The position numbers and the translations under genes were made by a program. Positions 1 through 7,774 of a stretch of DNA of 64,000 nucleotides are shown one piece after another. The stretch is from contig NZ_MBES01000054.1 of assembly GCF_001954195.1 (NCBI RefSeq), positions 1-64,000 on the forward strand. Reading direction: 5' to 3'. The notes below the pieces were generated by a model. It did no database searches and was not told the origin of the DNA. It saw nothing but the letters and a program-made list of their open reading frames with translations. The number at the start of each line of letters is the position of its first letter. Position 1 is the stretch's first letter. Source of the DNA: Mycobacterium sp. IS-1264. Lineage in GTDB: Bacteria; Actinomycetota; Actinomycetes; Mycobacteriales; Mycobacteriaceae.

Positions 1-1
1 C

Positions 2-571
2 GGGCGCGTCGGCGGCATCCACGCCCGCGCCCACCATCGCGGCCTGGTGGCAGACCAGGTCGACACCGCGCAGGAGCATTACGCGCTGGCGTGGTCGGAG
101 TCGACGGGCGGCTCGGTCGTGGCATTGCGCTACCACAACGTCTACGGTCCGGGCATGCCGCGCGACACCCCCTACTCCGGCGTGGCCGCGATCTTTCGTT
201 CATCGCTGGAAAAGGGTGAGCCGCCAAGGGTTTTCGAGGACGGCGGCCAGATGCGCGACTTCGTCCACGTCGACGACGTGGCCGCCGCCAACGTGTCGGC
301 AGCGTCGGTTTCGGCCGGCGGCTCCGGCTTCACCGCGGTGAATGTCTGCTCGGGACAGCCGATTTCGATCCTGGAGGTCGCCACGGCACTGTGCGATGCG
401 CGCAGGGATTCCGGTGGCGCGGTCAACCCGGTGATCACCGGGCAGTACCGCAGCGGCGACGTGCGCCACATCGTCGCGGATCCCACCCGGGCCGCCGAGG
501 TGCTGGGATTCCGTGCGGCCGTCCACCCTCGCGACGGGCTGCGCGAATTCGCGTTCGCCCCGCTGCGCTAG
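2..571 (+). CDS. NAD-dependent epimerase/dehydratase, 3' part (GalE3-like)
   Basis: This is the C-terminal part of an extended SDR sugar-nucleotide epimerase/dehydratase; the Rossmann N-terminus lies outside the window. The visible part has the conserved R-Y-x-N-V-Y-G-P-G segment followed by the typical F-x-D-G-x-x-x-R-D-F-V-H-V-D-D stretch that packs against the nucleotide sugar. The expected catalytic YxxxK should lie just before A-Q-E-H-Y, but the frame reads A-D-Q-V-D there, so the active site may be altered; the edge of the window prevents a firm statement. By position it matches Rv0536 (galE3), annotated as a UDP-glucose 4-epimerase. Its TAG stop overlaps the stop of the convergent gene downstream (CTAG). 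The substrate cannot be deduced. Confidence 0.8.
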   Translation, partial: GRVGGIHARAHHRGLVADQVDTAQEHYALAWSESTGGSVVALRYHNVYGPGMPRDTPYSGVAAIFRSSLEKGEPPRVFEDGGQMRDFVHVDDVAAANVSAASVSAGGSGFTAVNVCSGQPISILEVATALCDARRDSGGAVNPVITGQYRSGDVRHIVADPTRAAEVLGFRAAVHPRDGLREFAFAPLR

Positions 572-2262
572 CGGCCGGCCGGCGGCCGGAAGATCTTGGG
601 TTTCGGGACGGGGATCTGGCGGGTGCCGGAGTCGTCGCCGCGGAAGATCCGGGGCGCCTCGGACCCGCCGCCGACCCGCACACGCGTCGTCGGTGCGGCC
701 GACGGCGGCGGCGCGGCGGTCGGGATGCGGGTGGTCGCCGCGGCCGGAATGCGGGTGGTCCCCGCCTCCTGCTGAGGGCCCGGCTGAGCCCCCGCACCAC
801 GCGTGTGCGCGGCGCGGGGCTTCTTGCGTCGCAGCCGCCGGCCGGTGAGCTGACCCGTGACGATCGCGGCGGCCAGTATGCACAGGGCCAGCCCGCACAG
901 CGCCACGTCGAAGGTGCTGGTGATCTGCTGGGCGAGATTGTTTCCGTAGACCGGGTTTTGCGCGGCGGAGTTCGGAATTTCCTCGAACCGCGGAGCCAGC
1001 ACGACGCCGACCACCACACGCGAAATGCTCAGCGTGGCAACGAGTCCGCACAGCGACGAGATCAGCCGCGCGGACACTGCGTCGTTGGCCAGGTTGACGC
1101 GCAGCCAGATCGCGAGGGCGGCGGTGCCCAGATCGAATCCCGCCAGCACGATGCTGTCGTATCGCGAGTACGGGTAGTTCAGCGCCACCCCGACGAATAG
1201 GTCGGTAAACCGCATCGCCATGGATCCCACGCACCAGACGACGATCAGCAGCAAGCCATTTCGGGCGGCCGCGCGCCAAACGTTTTCCTGGGTCGTCGAG
1301 CGGTTGCGGTCGCCGAACAGCGCCCGGGGCGCGAAGATGGCCGCGGCCGCCGCCCACGCCAGATAGCCCTCGAACCCGACCCCGGCCGTCGACGTGTTCT
1401 GCGCGATGCCATGGAAAGCGTCGATGTCACGGCCGGCGGGAAGGCTCCACACACCCAGCCCAGCGACGAGCGTCGACGCGCCAAGCGCGACGGTGGCCAG
1501 CCGGGAAGCCTTGGTGCTGCGAAGAAGCCAACGCGACGCGAGGAGCACGGCGACCAATGCCACCACGCCGTACACCACCGCCGTCGCGATGACCGAGATG
1601 TTCTGCTTGCCGAAGCCGCCCGATCCGCCGGTCACGGCGTACTTGATCCGCCAGTAGAGGTTGAACGCAAAACTCAGCACCGCCAGCACCACGGACGCGT
1701 AACCGATGATCCGGGCGGAGCGCTGCCACCCGGCGAACTTCTCGTCGTCCGCTCCGGCACCCGTGATCGCCGGTTGCGCGCAAAGCAGCGAGCCGGCGAT
1801 GCCGAACCATGCGCCCGGTCCCACGCCGCCGGGCACGGTCACGGTGCCACCGAAGCGGACGGTCTCGACCGCATCGAAGGCGACGAAGCCGAGCACCAGC
1901 AGCAGGTAGGGGACGTTGAGCCAGAGACGAATCCGGTTGGCCGCCGCGGCGTTGTATTGCGGGCTGGACGACCGCCAGGCACCGGCCGCGGCAAGCGAGA
2001 TCAGGGACAGCAACGTCACCGCGAACAGCACCGCGAACAGGATCCGGCTGCTGCCGGGGATCGCCAGGCCCGAGTACAGATTCCACGGCAGAACCAGCGC
2101 GATGACCAGCAACGCGGCGGCGATCAGGTCGCTGACGACGTTTCGGCGCCGCTTCGGCCGCTGCGCCGCGCGCGGAGCCTGACTGGGTGGGTCGACGGCG
2201 GTTAGTCGCTGCGTCTGCTCGTGAATCGGGCCGGTGGGCGCGTCGTCGCTGCTCTGGCTCAC
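568..2262 (-). CDS. Polytopic integral membrane protein (Rv0537c-like)
   Basis: A 564-residue membrane protein. The first 40 or so residues are cytoplasmic and polar, ending in a basic cluster (K-R-R-R). About ten hydrophobic segments follow, and the C-terminal ~100 residues are Pro/Arg/Thr-rich, with repeated A-T-T-R-I-P elements, and low in complexity. I see no catalytic motif, and the function is unknown. The GTG start at 2262 was chosen over an upstream in-frame start because a strong Shine-Dalgarno (GGGGGGA) sits just before it. It is convergent with the epimerase, with the stops sharing CTAG, and divergent from the Rv0538-like gene. In H37Rv the corresponding gene has the same neighbours. 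Confidence 0.85.
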   Translation of the reverse strand: MSQSSDDAPTGPIHEQTQRLTAVDPPSQAPRAAQRPKRRRNVVSDLIAAALLVIALVLPWNLYSGLAIPGSSRILFAVLFAVTLLSLISLAAAGAWRSSSPQYNAAAANRIRLWLNVPYLLLVLGFVAFDAVETVRFGGTVTVPGGVGPGAWFGIAGSLLCAQPAITGAGADDEKFAGWQRSARIIGYASVVLAVLSFAFNLYWRIKYAVTGGSGGFGKQNISVIATAVVYGVVALVAVLLASRWLLRSTKASRLATVALGASTLVAGLGVWSLPAGRDIDAFHGIAQNTSTAGVGFEGYLAWAAAAAIFAPRALFGDRNRSTTQENVWRAAARNGLLLIVVWCVGSMAMRFTDLFVGVALNYPYSRYDSIVLAGFDLGTAALAIWLRVNLANDAVSARLISSLCGLVATLSISRVVVGVVLAPRFEEIPNSAAQNPVYGNNLAQQITSTFDVALCGLALCILAAAIVTGQLTGRRLRRKKPRAAHTRGAGAQPGPQQEAGTTRIPAAATTRIPTAAPPPSAAPTTRVRVGGGSEAPRIFRGDDSGTRQIPVPKPKIFRPPAGR

Positions 2263-2574
2263 TGTTCCCCCCGGGTATCGAGGACGGTTGCTGGCGGCGC
2301 CGCTTCGGTTGGGTGGCGCGGGAACCACCTGCCCGGCCGACTGCGTTGCTTACTTGGAAACATAATCCCCGTTCGGACGACGCGGCAGTGGCTGCGATGA
2401 GAACGTGCGATTCCGCGGATGTTGTTCCGCGGAGACGGTCCCGCGGTCTGGGAACGGTTACGCTGCGCTCGTAGGCGGACGCTGTCGCCCGAATGACTGT
2501 TACTGCCGACGTATCGCAGTGTAGTGACGCAGGGACATGCTGGTTGCGGGGTGGCCAGCCGAAGGAGAGTGGGG
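2263..2574. promoter_or_regulatory. 312-bp divergent intergenic region
   Basis: This gap separates the divergent Rv0537c-like and Rv0538-like genes and must hold promoters for both. Its right-hand 83 nt (2492-2574) are repeated with few changes at 4325-4408 upstream of the second Rv0538-like gene. The remaining left part holds no open frame with a credible ribosome site and no RNA gene that I recognise. Confidence 0.5.
2492..2574 (+). promoter_or_regulatory. Duplicated upstream/leader region, copy 1
   Basis: Conserved blocks shared with 4325-4408 include AATGACTGTTA, CGCAGTGTA[AG]TGA, CATGCTGGTTGCG and AGCC[GT]AAGGAG. The shared TGTA[AG]TGA could be a -10 region, but no transcription start can be assigned from sequence alone. 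The block ends with a strong ribosome site (GAAGGAGAG) five to six bases before the ATG. Conservation outside the coding region suggests that both gene copies are controlled in the same way. Confidence 0.5.
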
Positions 2575-4260
2575 ATGGACGTCGTTTTGGGGGTCGCGGT
2601 CACGGGCCCCATTGCCCACTTGGCGCTTGTCGGGCAGGGCGCGCAGGGTGCCGACGTGATCGACCAATCCGAAGTCGAGCTGGCTGACAACCCGGTCGGA
2701 ACGCTGACCGAGACCGTGGTCGGCACGAATCGGCTGTTGGCTGACCAGAACCATCGGCTGACTGCCACGCGGCTTTGCTGGACCGACCACCCCCAAGCTG
2801 ACCGGCTGCGGCAGGCGCTGGAAGATTCCGGCGTCAACAACGTCGCGGTGCTGTCCGAATCGCAGGCGGTCGCCGCGCTGATGCGCGCGGCGGGGCGGTC
2901 CGGTCCCGCGCTGGTGGTCGGCGACGACGCGGCGACCCTACTGGGCCCTGCGGTGGGGGACGAGAACGCGCCCCCTACCCTGCTGGCCAGCGCACCGCTG
3001 GCGGGCGACTCGGGCGATCAAGCCACGGGCACACTCGACACGTTGATGGCCAGGCTGGGCGACCAGCCGAACGCCGCGGGCGACCTCTACCTCGTGGGCG
3101 CGTCGTCCGACCTCAACACCGTCGCGAACCAGATTCGCGAGGCGTCGACCATGCGGGTGCAGATCCCCGACGACCCCACCTTCGCGCTGGCCCGCGGCGC
3201 GGCGTTGGCCGCCGTGCCGGGGGCGCAGTTGGCGGCCGGAGACGCGACCGCGATGGCGTCCGCGGCCGGGCTCACGGGAGACGAGACGGCCTACTCGCCC
3301 GTGACCGGGCGCACCGGAGACGAGACCGCCTTCGCGCCCGCGGCCGAACCGGCCGCCGAGGATCAACAGCTGGCGTATTCGATGGCCGAAGAGGGCGAGC
3401 CCCTCGGGGCCGATGAGTTCGACGATGAGTACGGCGAGTTCGACGGCGACGACGCCGAGACCGGGCCGTTGCCCTTGAGCAGGCGGTCGGTCCTGCTCGG
3501 CAATGCGGTCATCGCGTTCGCGGTCGTTGGATTCGCGTCGCTCGCGGTCGCGGTGGCGGTCGCCGTCCGGCCGACCGCGAGCGCGCAGCCGGTGGTCGGG
3601 CACCAGAACGCCGCCCCGGGCAAGTTCATGCCACTGCTTCCGACGCAACAGCAGGCGCCGGTTCCGCCGCCCCCGCCCGGTCAGCCCAACGCCGGGTTCC
3701 AGGGCGGTGTTGTTCCGGACTCCAACGGCTACATTCCCCCGCAGTTGATGTCGGGTGGGGCGCCGGCTGCCCCGGTCAACCCCGCCCCGGGCGTTCCCGG
3801 TTTCGTGCCGAACCCGAATCCGTATGTGCCGATCCCGATCCCGATCATCGTTCCGTACCCGCCGTTGGGGCCGACTACGACGACGACCACGACGACGCTG
3901 ACGACGACCACCACGACGACCACGTCGCTGGGTCCATCGACCACGACCACCACGACGCCGACGACGACTACGACGGAGCCAACGACCACCACGACGCAGC
4001 CGACCACGACTACGACGCAGCCGACCACGACTACGACGGAGCCGACGACGACGAAGCAGCAGCAGGTGGTGACGACGACACCGCCGACCTCGACGGTGCA
4101 GCAGACAGTTCCGACTCAGACGATTCCGACTCAGACGATTCCGACTCAGACGATTCCGAAGCAGCCGGTCACCCCGCAGCAGCCGGTGACTCCGCAGCAG
4201 CCGGTGACCCCGCAGCAGCCGGTGACCCCAAAGGCGCCCATTTTGACCCCGCACCACTGA
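2575..4260 (+). CDS. Membrane-anchored DUF7159-type protein with Thr-rich tail (Rv0538-like, copy 1)
   Basis: A 561-residue protein. Residues 1 to about 230 form a globular N-terminal domain beginning M-D-V-V-L-G-V-A-V, seen in mycobacterial Rv0538-type proteins. An acidic linker follows, then one strong transmembrane helix (about residues 306-330). The outer segment is Pro-rich, then Thr-rich (about 433-495, runs of T with E-P or Q-P punctuation), then has short Q-T-I-P-T and P-Q-Q-P-V-T repeats to the end. This looks like a cytoplasmic sensor-like domain, one membrane pass and a long extended wall-spanning tail; the Thr-rich part could be O-mannosylated, which is inference. The start is fixed by GAAGGAG six bases upstream. 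The function is unknown. A paralogue follows immediately. Confidence 0.85.
   Translation: MDVVLGVAVTGPIAHLALVGQGAQGADVIDQSEVELADNPVGTLTETVVGTNRLLADQNHRLTATRLCWTDHPQADRLRQALEDSGVNNVAVLSESQAVAALMRAAGRSGPALVVGDDAATLLGPAVGDENAPPTLLASAPLAGDSGDQATGTLDTLMARLGDQPNAAGDLYLVGASSDLNTVANQIREASTMRVQIPDDPTFALARGAALAAVPGAQLAAGDATAMASAAGLTGDETAYSPVTGRTGDETAFAPAAEPAAEDQQLAYSMAEEGEPLGADEFDDEYGEFDGDDAETGPLPLSRRSVLLGNAVIAFAVVGFASLAVAVAVAVRPTASAQPVVGHQNAAPGKFMPLLPTQQQAPVPPPPPGQPNAGFQGGVVPDSNGYIPPQLMSGGAPAAPVNPAPGVPGFVPNPNPYVPIPIPIIVPYPPLGPTTTTTTTTLTTTTTTTTSLGPSTTTTTTPTTTTTEPTTTTTQPTTTTTQPTTTTTEPTTTKQQQVVTTTPPTSTVQQTVPTQTIPTQTIPTQTIPKQPVTPQQPVTPQQPVTPQQPVTPKAPILTPHH
3871..4056 (+). repeat. Thr-codon-rich low-complexity coding repeat
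   Basis: In-frame ACN-rich tract encoding runs of four to seven threonines separated by E-P, Q-P or short L/S-G-P interruptions. It is coding sequence within the first Rv0538-like gene. Codon usage among ACG, ACC and ACT varies, so it is not a pure trinucleotide microsatellite. Confidence 0.8.
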
Positions 4261-4324
4261 TCGCGTCGTAGCGCTCGAGCGGTTTGCTGACCCGGCCGCT
4301 GGGACCGGCAAAAATTTTTGCCCA

Positions 4325-4408
4325 AATGACTGTTATTGCGGGCGATAACGCAGTGTAATGATCCCTGGGCATGCTGGTTGCGAGTTAGCCAGCCTAAGGA
4401 GCGCCGGG
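4325..4408 (+). promoter_or_regulatory. Duplicated upstream/leader region, copy 2
   Basis: Near-copy of 2492-2574, with AATGACTGTTA, CGCAGTGTAATGA, CATGCTGGTTGCG and AGCCTAAGGAG. It lies only 64 bases after the first gene's stop, so copy 2 probably has its own promoter rather than relying on readthrough. That is an inference from conservation. Confidence 0.5.
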
Positions 4409-6337
4409 ATGGACGTCGTCTTGGGAGTCGCGGTCGCAGGTCCCGTCGCACGTATGGCGCTCGTCGGGTCAGGCGCACCAGGATCTGGCGTGCTCGACCA
4501 ATCCGTGTTCGACATCGCCGACCAGCCGATCGATACCCTGACCCGGGCCGTGGTCGGAACGGATCGGCTGCTGGCCGACGAGGACCATCGCCTGGTCGCG
4601 ACCCGGCTGTGCTGGCCGGACGCCCCGAAGGCCGACGATCTCCGCCGCGCGCTCGAAGACTCCGGTGTCCACGATGTTGCCGTGCTGTCGGAGTCGGAGG
4701 CGGTGACGGCGTTGATGCGTGCGGCCGGGCGGGCCGGCGGTGTGCTCGTCGTCGACGACGACACGGCGACGCTGTCGCTGGTGGGTGCGGACGGCGATGG
4801 TCAAGCGCCGACGATGCTGGCCAGGCAGCCCCTTGGGCGCGGTGACGCCACCACCGCGTTGAACACGATGATGGCCACCCTCGACGGCCAGCCGGGGGTC
4901 CCGCAGGACGTCTACCTCGTCGGCGCGTCGTCGAACCTCATCGGGGTCGCCGACCAGCTTCGCGACGCCTCAACCGTGCGAGTGGAGATTCCCGAAGACC
5001 CCACGTTCGCACTAGCCCGCGGCGCGGCGCTGGCAGCCGGGTTGACGCCCACGATCACGGCGGCAGCGGCGACCTCGATCGCTCCCGTGACCGCGGTCGG
5101 CGGAGACTCGACCGCGATCGCCCCCACGTCCGGGCTGACGGATTCGGGTGCGGAGGAACCACAGCTCGCGTACTCGGAGACCGACGATGCCGAACCATTC
5201 GCGGACGACGTTGACGAGTACGACGACTTTGATGACGACCCCGCCGCCACCGTTCGGATACCGCTGAGCGGACGGTCGGTGCTGCTCGGCAATGCGGTCA
5301 TCGCGTTCGCCGTCATCGGATTCGCGTCGCTGGCCGTCGCGGTGGCGGTTGCCGTTCGGCCGACCGCGAGTGCGGCGCCGCTGGTGGGGATCCAGAATGC
5401 CGCCCCCGGGAAGTTCATGCCACTGTTGCCGACGCAGCAGCAGGCGCCGGTTCCACCGCCCCCGCCCAATCAGCCCAACGCGGGTTTCCAGGGTGGCGTC
5501 GTTCCGGACTCCAAGGGCTACATTCCGCCGCAGTTGGTGTCGCGCGGTGGCGGCACTCCCGCGCGGGTAGTCCAGGTCAACCCGGCCCCGGTTGCTCCGG
5601 TCAACCCGGTGCCGGAAGCGCCGGTCAACCCGGCCCCGGCAGCACCGGGCCTTCCGGGTTTTGTGCCCAACCCGAACCCGCTTGTGCCGATCCCGATCAT
5701 CATTCCGTTGCCGGTGCAACAGGCACCGCCAAACTTGCCGCCCGTAGTCCCGCAGCCGCCCGTGGTGGTGCCCCAGCCCCCCGTGGTACCACCGCCGGTA
5801 GTGGTGCCGCTGCCGCCGGTAGCGCCGCAGCAGCCGGTGGTGCCGCAGCAGCCGGTGGTGCCGCAGCAGCCTGTGGTCCCGAAACCGGTGGTGCCCCAGC
5901 AGCCGGTGGTGCCGCAGCAGCCGGTGGTGCCGCAGCAGCCGGTGGTGCCGCAGCAGCCGGTGGTGCCCCAGCAGCCGGTGGTCCCGAAACCGGTGGTGCC
6001 CCAGCAGCCGGTGGTGCCGCAACAACCTGTGGTGCCCCAGCAGCCGGTGGTCCCGAAACCGGTTGTGCCGCAGCAACCTGTGGTGCCGCAACAACCTGTG
6101 GTGCCGCAGCAACCACTCGTCCCGCAGCAGCCGGTGGTCCCGAAACCGGTTGTGCCGCAACAGCCATTGGTCCCGCAGCAGCCTGTGGTCCCACAGCAAC
6201 CTGTGGTGCCGCAGCAGCCATTGGTCCCGCAACAGCCAGTGGTCCCAAAGCCGGTGGTCCCGCAGCAGCCATTGGTCCCGCAGCAGCCATTGGTCCCCCA
6301 GCAGCCGCTGGTCCCGCAGCAGCCACGCCACTACTAA
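4409..6337 (+). CDS. Membrane-anchored DUF7159-type protein with PQQPVV array (Rv0538-like, copy 2)
   Basis: A 642-residue paralogue of the preceding gene. The N-terminal domain is clearly homologous (M-D-V-V-L-G-V-A-V-A-G-P start, L-A-R-G-A-A-L-A-A segment near residue 205), with an acidic linker and one near-identical transmembrane helix at about residues 290-320. The juxtamembrane Pro-rich stretch is also shared (Q-Q-Q-A-P-V-P-P-P-P-P). The distal tail differs completely: the Thr-rich tract is replaced by 29 tandem Pro units ending in R-H-Y. An ancestral gene was therefore duplicated with its regulatory region and the tails then diverged. The tail would form an extended polyproline-like rod outside the membrane. 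The start is set by AAGGAG eight bases before the ATG. The function is unknown. Confidence 0.85.
   Translation: MDVVLGVAVAGPVARMALVGSGAPGSGVLDQSVFDIADQPIDTLTRAVVGTDRLLADEDHRLVATRLCWPDAPKADDLRRALEDSGVHDVAVLSESEAVTALMRAAGRAGGVLVVDDDTATLSLVGADGDGQAPTMLARQPLGRGDATTALNTMMATLDGQPGVPQDVYLVGASSNLIGVADQLRDASTVRVEIPEDPTFALARGAALAAGLTPTITAAAATSIAPVTAVGGDSTAIAPTSGLTDSGAEEPQLAYSETDDAEPFADDVDEYDDFDDDPAATVRIPLSGRSVLLGNAVIAFAVIGFASLAVAVAVAVRPTASAAPLVGIQNAAPGKFMPLLPTQQQAPVPPPPPNQPNAGFQGGVVPDSKGYIPPQLVSRGGGTPARVVQVNPAPVAPVNPVPEAPVNPAPAAPGLPGFVPNPNPLVPIPIIIPLPVQQAPPNLPPVVPQPPVVVPQPPVVPPPVVVPLPPVAPQQPVVPQQPVVPQQPVVPKPVVPQQPVVPQQPVVPQQPVVPQQPVVPQQPVVPKPVVPQQPVVPQQPVVPQQPVVPKPVVPQQPVVPQQPVVPQQPLVPQQPVVPKPVVPQQPLVPQQPVVPQQPVVPQQPLVPQQPVVPKPVVPQQPLVPQQPLVPQQPLVPQQPRHY
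5815..6330 (+). repeat. Tandem [VL]VPQQP / VVPKP coding repeat array
   Basis: Twenty-four hexapeptide units ([VL]-V-P-Q-Q-P; the first reads V-A-P-Q-Q-P) and five pentapeptide units (V-V-P-K-P), encoded by 18-bp and 15-bp DNA repeats. The K-P units fall after groups of 3, 5, 3, 4 and 5 hexapeptides, which points to unequal exchange of multi-unit blocks. Val predominates early and Leu becomes frequent towards the 3' end. It is in frame throughout, so it is a protein repeat and not a CRISPR or VNTR spacer array. Confidence 0.9.
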
Positions 6338-6387
6338 GGGCCCGCCACGGCATCCCGAACCCCGTCGTCGGGCTATTGTCGGCAGCC

Positions 6388-7041
6388 ATGCCCGACGTGG
6401 TGACGGTGGTCCTGCCCTGCCTCAACGAGGAGGAGTCGCTGCCGGAGGTGCTGGCGGCGATCCCCGCCGGTTATCGGGCGCTGGTGGTCGACAACAACAG
6501 CACCGATGCCACCGCCGCGGTCGCGGGCCGCCACGGCGCTGAGGTGGTCGCCGAGCCGCGGCCCGGCTACGGCTCCGCGGTGCACGCCGGCGTCGTCGCG
6601 GCCACGACGCCGATCGTCGCGGTCATCGACGCCGACGGCTCCATGGATCCCGGCGAGTTGCCGCGACTCGTCGCCGCGCTCGAGGACGGTGCCGACCTGG
6701 TGATCGGCCGGCGCCGACCCGTTCCGGGGTTGCACTGGCCGTGGGTCGCCCGGATCGGCACGGTCGTGATGAGCTGGCGGCTGCGCACTCGCCACGGCCT
6801 CCCGGTGCACGACATCGCGCCGATGCGCGTCGCGCGGCGGGAGGCGCTGCTTGGTCTGGGAGTTGCCGACCGGCGGTCGGGGTACCCGCTCGAACTGCTG
6901 GTGCGAGCCGCGGCCGCCGGCTGGCGTGTGGTGGAGCTCGACGTCAGCTATGGCCCCCGGACGGGCGGCAAGTCGAAGGTCAGCGGTTCGCTGCGGGGCA
7001 GCATCACCGCGATCGTGGACTTCTGGAAGGTGATTTCATGA
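6388..7041 (+). CDS. Family 2 glycosyltransferase (Rv0539-like)
   Basis: A 217-residue GT-A fold glycosyltransferase, at the compact end of the dolichyl/polyprenyl-phosphate sugar synthase group. The N-terminal strand V-V-L-P-C-L-N-E-E-E-S-L is the nucleotide-sugar entry motif, V-V-D-N-N-S-T-D follows, and D-A-D-G-S (about residue 84) is the DxD metal and diphosphate motif. No membrane helix is present, so it should act at the inner face of the membrane. ATG 6388 is preferred; an upstream TTG at 6376 is possible. Its stop overlaps the next start (ATGA), so the two genes are translationally coupled. The donor and acceptor are not known from sequence. Confidence 0.85.
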   Translation: MPDVVTVVLPCLNEEESLPEVLAAIPAGYRALVVDNNSTDATAAVAGRHGAEVVAEPRPGYGSAVHAGVVAATTPIVAVIDADGSMDPGELPRLVAALEDGADLVIGRRRPVPGLHWPWVARIGTVVMSWRLRTRHGLPVHDIAPMRVARREALLGLGVADRRSGYPLELLVRAAAAGWRVVELDVSYGPRTGGKSKVSGSLRGSITAIVDFWKVIS

Positions 7042-7703
7042 GTGGCTTGCCGGTGACCCTGCTGGTGGTCGCCAAGGCGCCGGAGCCCGGCCGGGCCAAG
7101 ACCCGGCTCGCCGCGACGGTCGGCGAGGGGGTCGCGGCCGACATCGCCGCCGCCGCGCTCCTGGACACGCTGGACGCGGTGGCGGCCGCCCGGGTGGCGG
7201 CGCGGGTGGTGGCGCTCACCGGCGATTTGGACGCCGCCGCCGGCGCCGAGGACATCCGGCAACGGCTCGCGTCGTTCACTGTGATCGAGCAGCGTGGTGA
7301 CGGCTTCGCCGACCGGCTCGCCAACGCACACGCCGACGCGGGCGTCGAGGGATATCCGGTGCTGCAGATCGGCATGGACACCCCGCAGGTGACCGCCGAG
7401 GTGTTGACCGGCTGCGCGCGGCGGCTGGTCGAGTCGCCCGCCGTGCTCGGACCGGCGCGCGACGGCGGATGGTGGGTGCTGGGCGTGCGCACGCCGGCGA
7501 TGGCCGAATGCCTGCGCGACGTCCCGATGTCTCAACCCGACACCGGGGAGCTCACAGCGAAAGCGTTGCAGGACAACGGTATTGACGTCACCGTAGTGCA
7601 ACGGCTGGCCGACTTCGATGTCGCCGCCGACATCGCCGCGGTCCGCGATGCCTGCGGGCCGGCCAGTCGGTTCGCCCGCGTCACGCGCGCAGCCGGACTC
7701 TGA
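7038..7703 (+). CDS. TIGR04282/DUF2064-type glycosyltransferase-like protein (Rv0540-like)
   Basis: A 221-residue protein of the DUF2064 family, related to nucleotidyl/glycosyltransferase A folds. It opens with V-V-A-K-A-P-E-P-G-R-A-K-T-R-L, the signature N-terminal loop of this family, and contains Q-I-G-M-D-T-P-Q and G-P-A-R-D-G-G-W-W, which correspond to the family's conserved acidic and glycine motifs. Members often sit next to a family 2 glycosyltransferase, as here, where the start codon overlaps the upstream stop. The two probably act in one sugar-transfer step, but the reaction is unknown. The TGA stop forms part of a hairpin. Confidence 0.85.
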   Translation: MSGLPVTLLVVAKAPEPGRAKTRLAATVGEGVAADIAAAALLDTLDAVAAARVAARVVALTGDLDAAAGAEDIRQRLASFTVIEQRGDGFADRLANAHADAGVEGYPVLQIGMDTPQVTAEVLTGCARRLVESPAVLGPARDGGWWVLGVRTPAMAECLRDVPMSQPDTGELTAKALQDNGIDVTVVQRLADFDVAADIAAVRDACGPASRFARVTRAAGL

Positions 7704-7731
7704 CCGCCCGGGTGTGCGTCCTGGGCGGTCA
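7701..7731 (+). terminator. Candidate hairpin terminator between convergent genes
   Basis: Perfect 9-bp inverted repeat, TGACCGCCC at 7701-7709 and GGGCGGTCA at 7723-7731, with a 13-base loop. It begins at the stop codon of the Rv0540-like gene and faces the convergent permease gene. No U-tract follows, as is usual in mycobacteria. Part of the loop, GTGTGCGTCC, recurs at 7732-7741. Confidence 0.45.
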
Positions 7732-7774
7732 GTGTGCGTCCAGGGCGCCATCAAGGCACACGCGGCAAGCGAAT

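Noticed and set aside
200..1357. Long minus-strand frame overlapping the epimerase and Rv0537c-like gene
   Set aside because: High GC opens long shadow frames; this one is Arg/Gly/Pro-rich, has no domain and conflicts with two supported genes.
5815..6330. CRISPR-like array
   Set aside because: The units are 15-18 bp, contiguous, without spacers, and stay in frame with a coding sequence.
5012..6331. Long minus-strand open frame rich in H-R-L-L-R-D-Q repeats
   Set aside because: It is the antisense of the Pro-rich repeat array and adjacent coding sequence, has no ribosome site and no known domain. The plus strand has the homologous, coupled gene.
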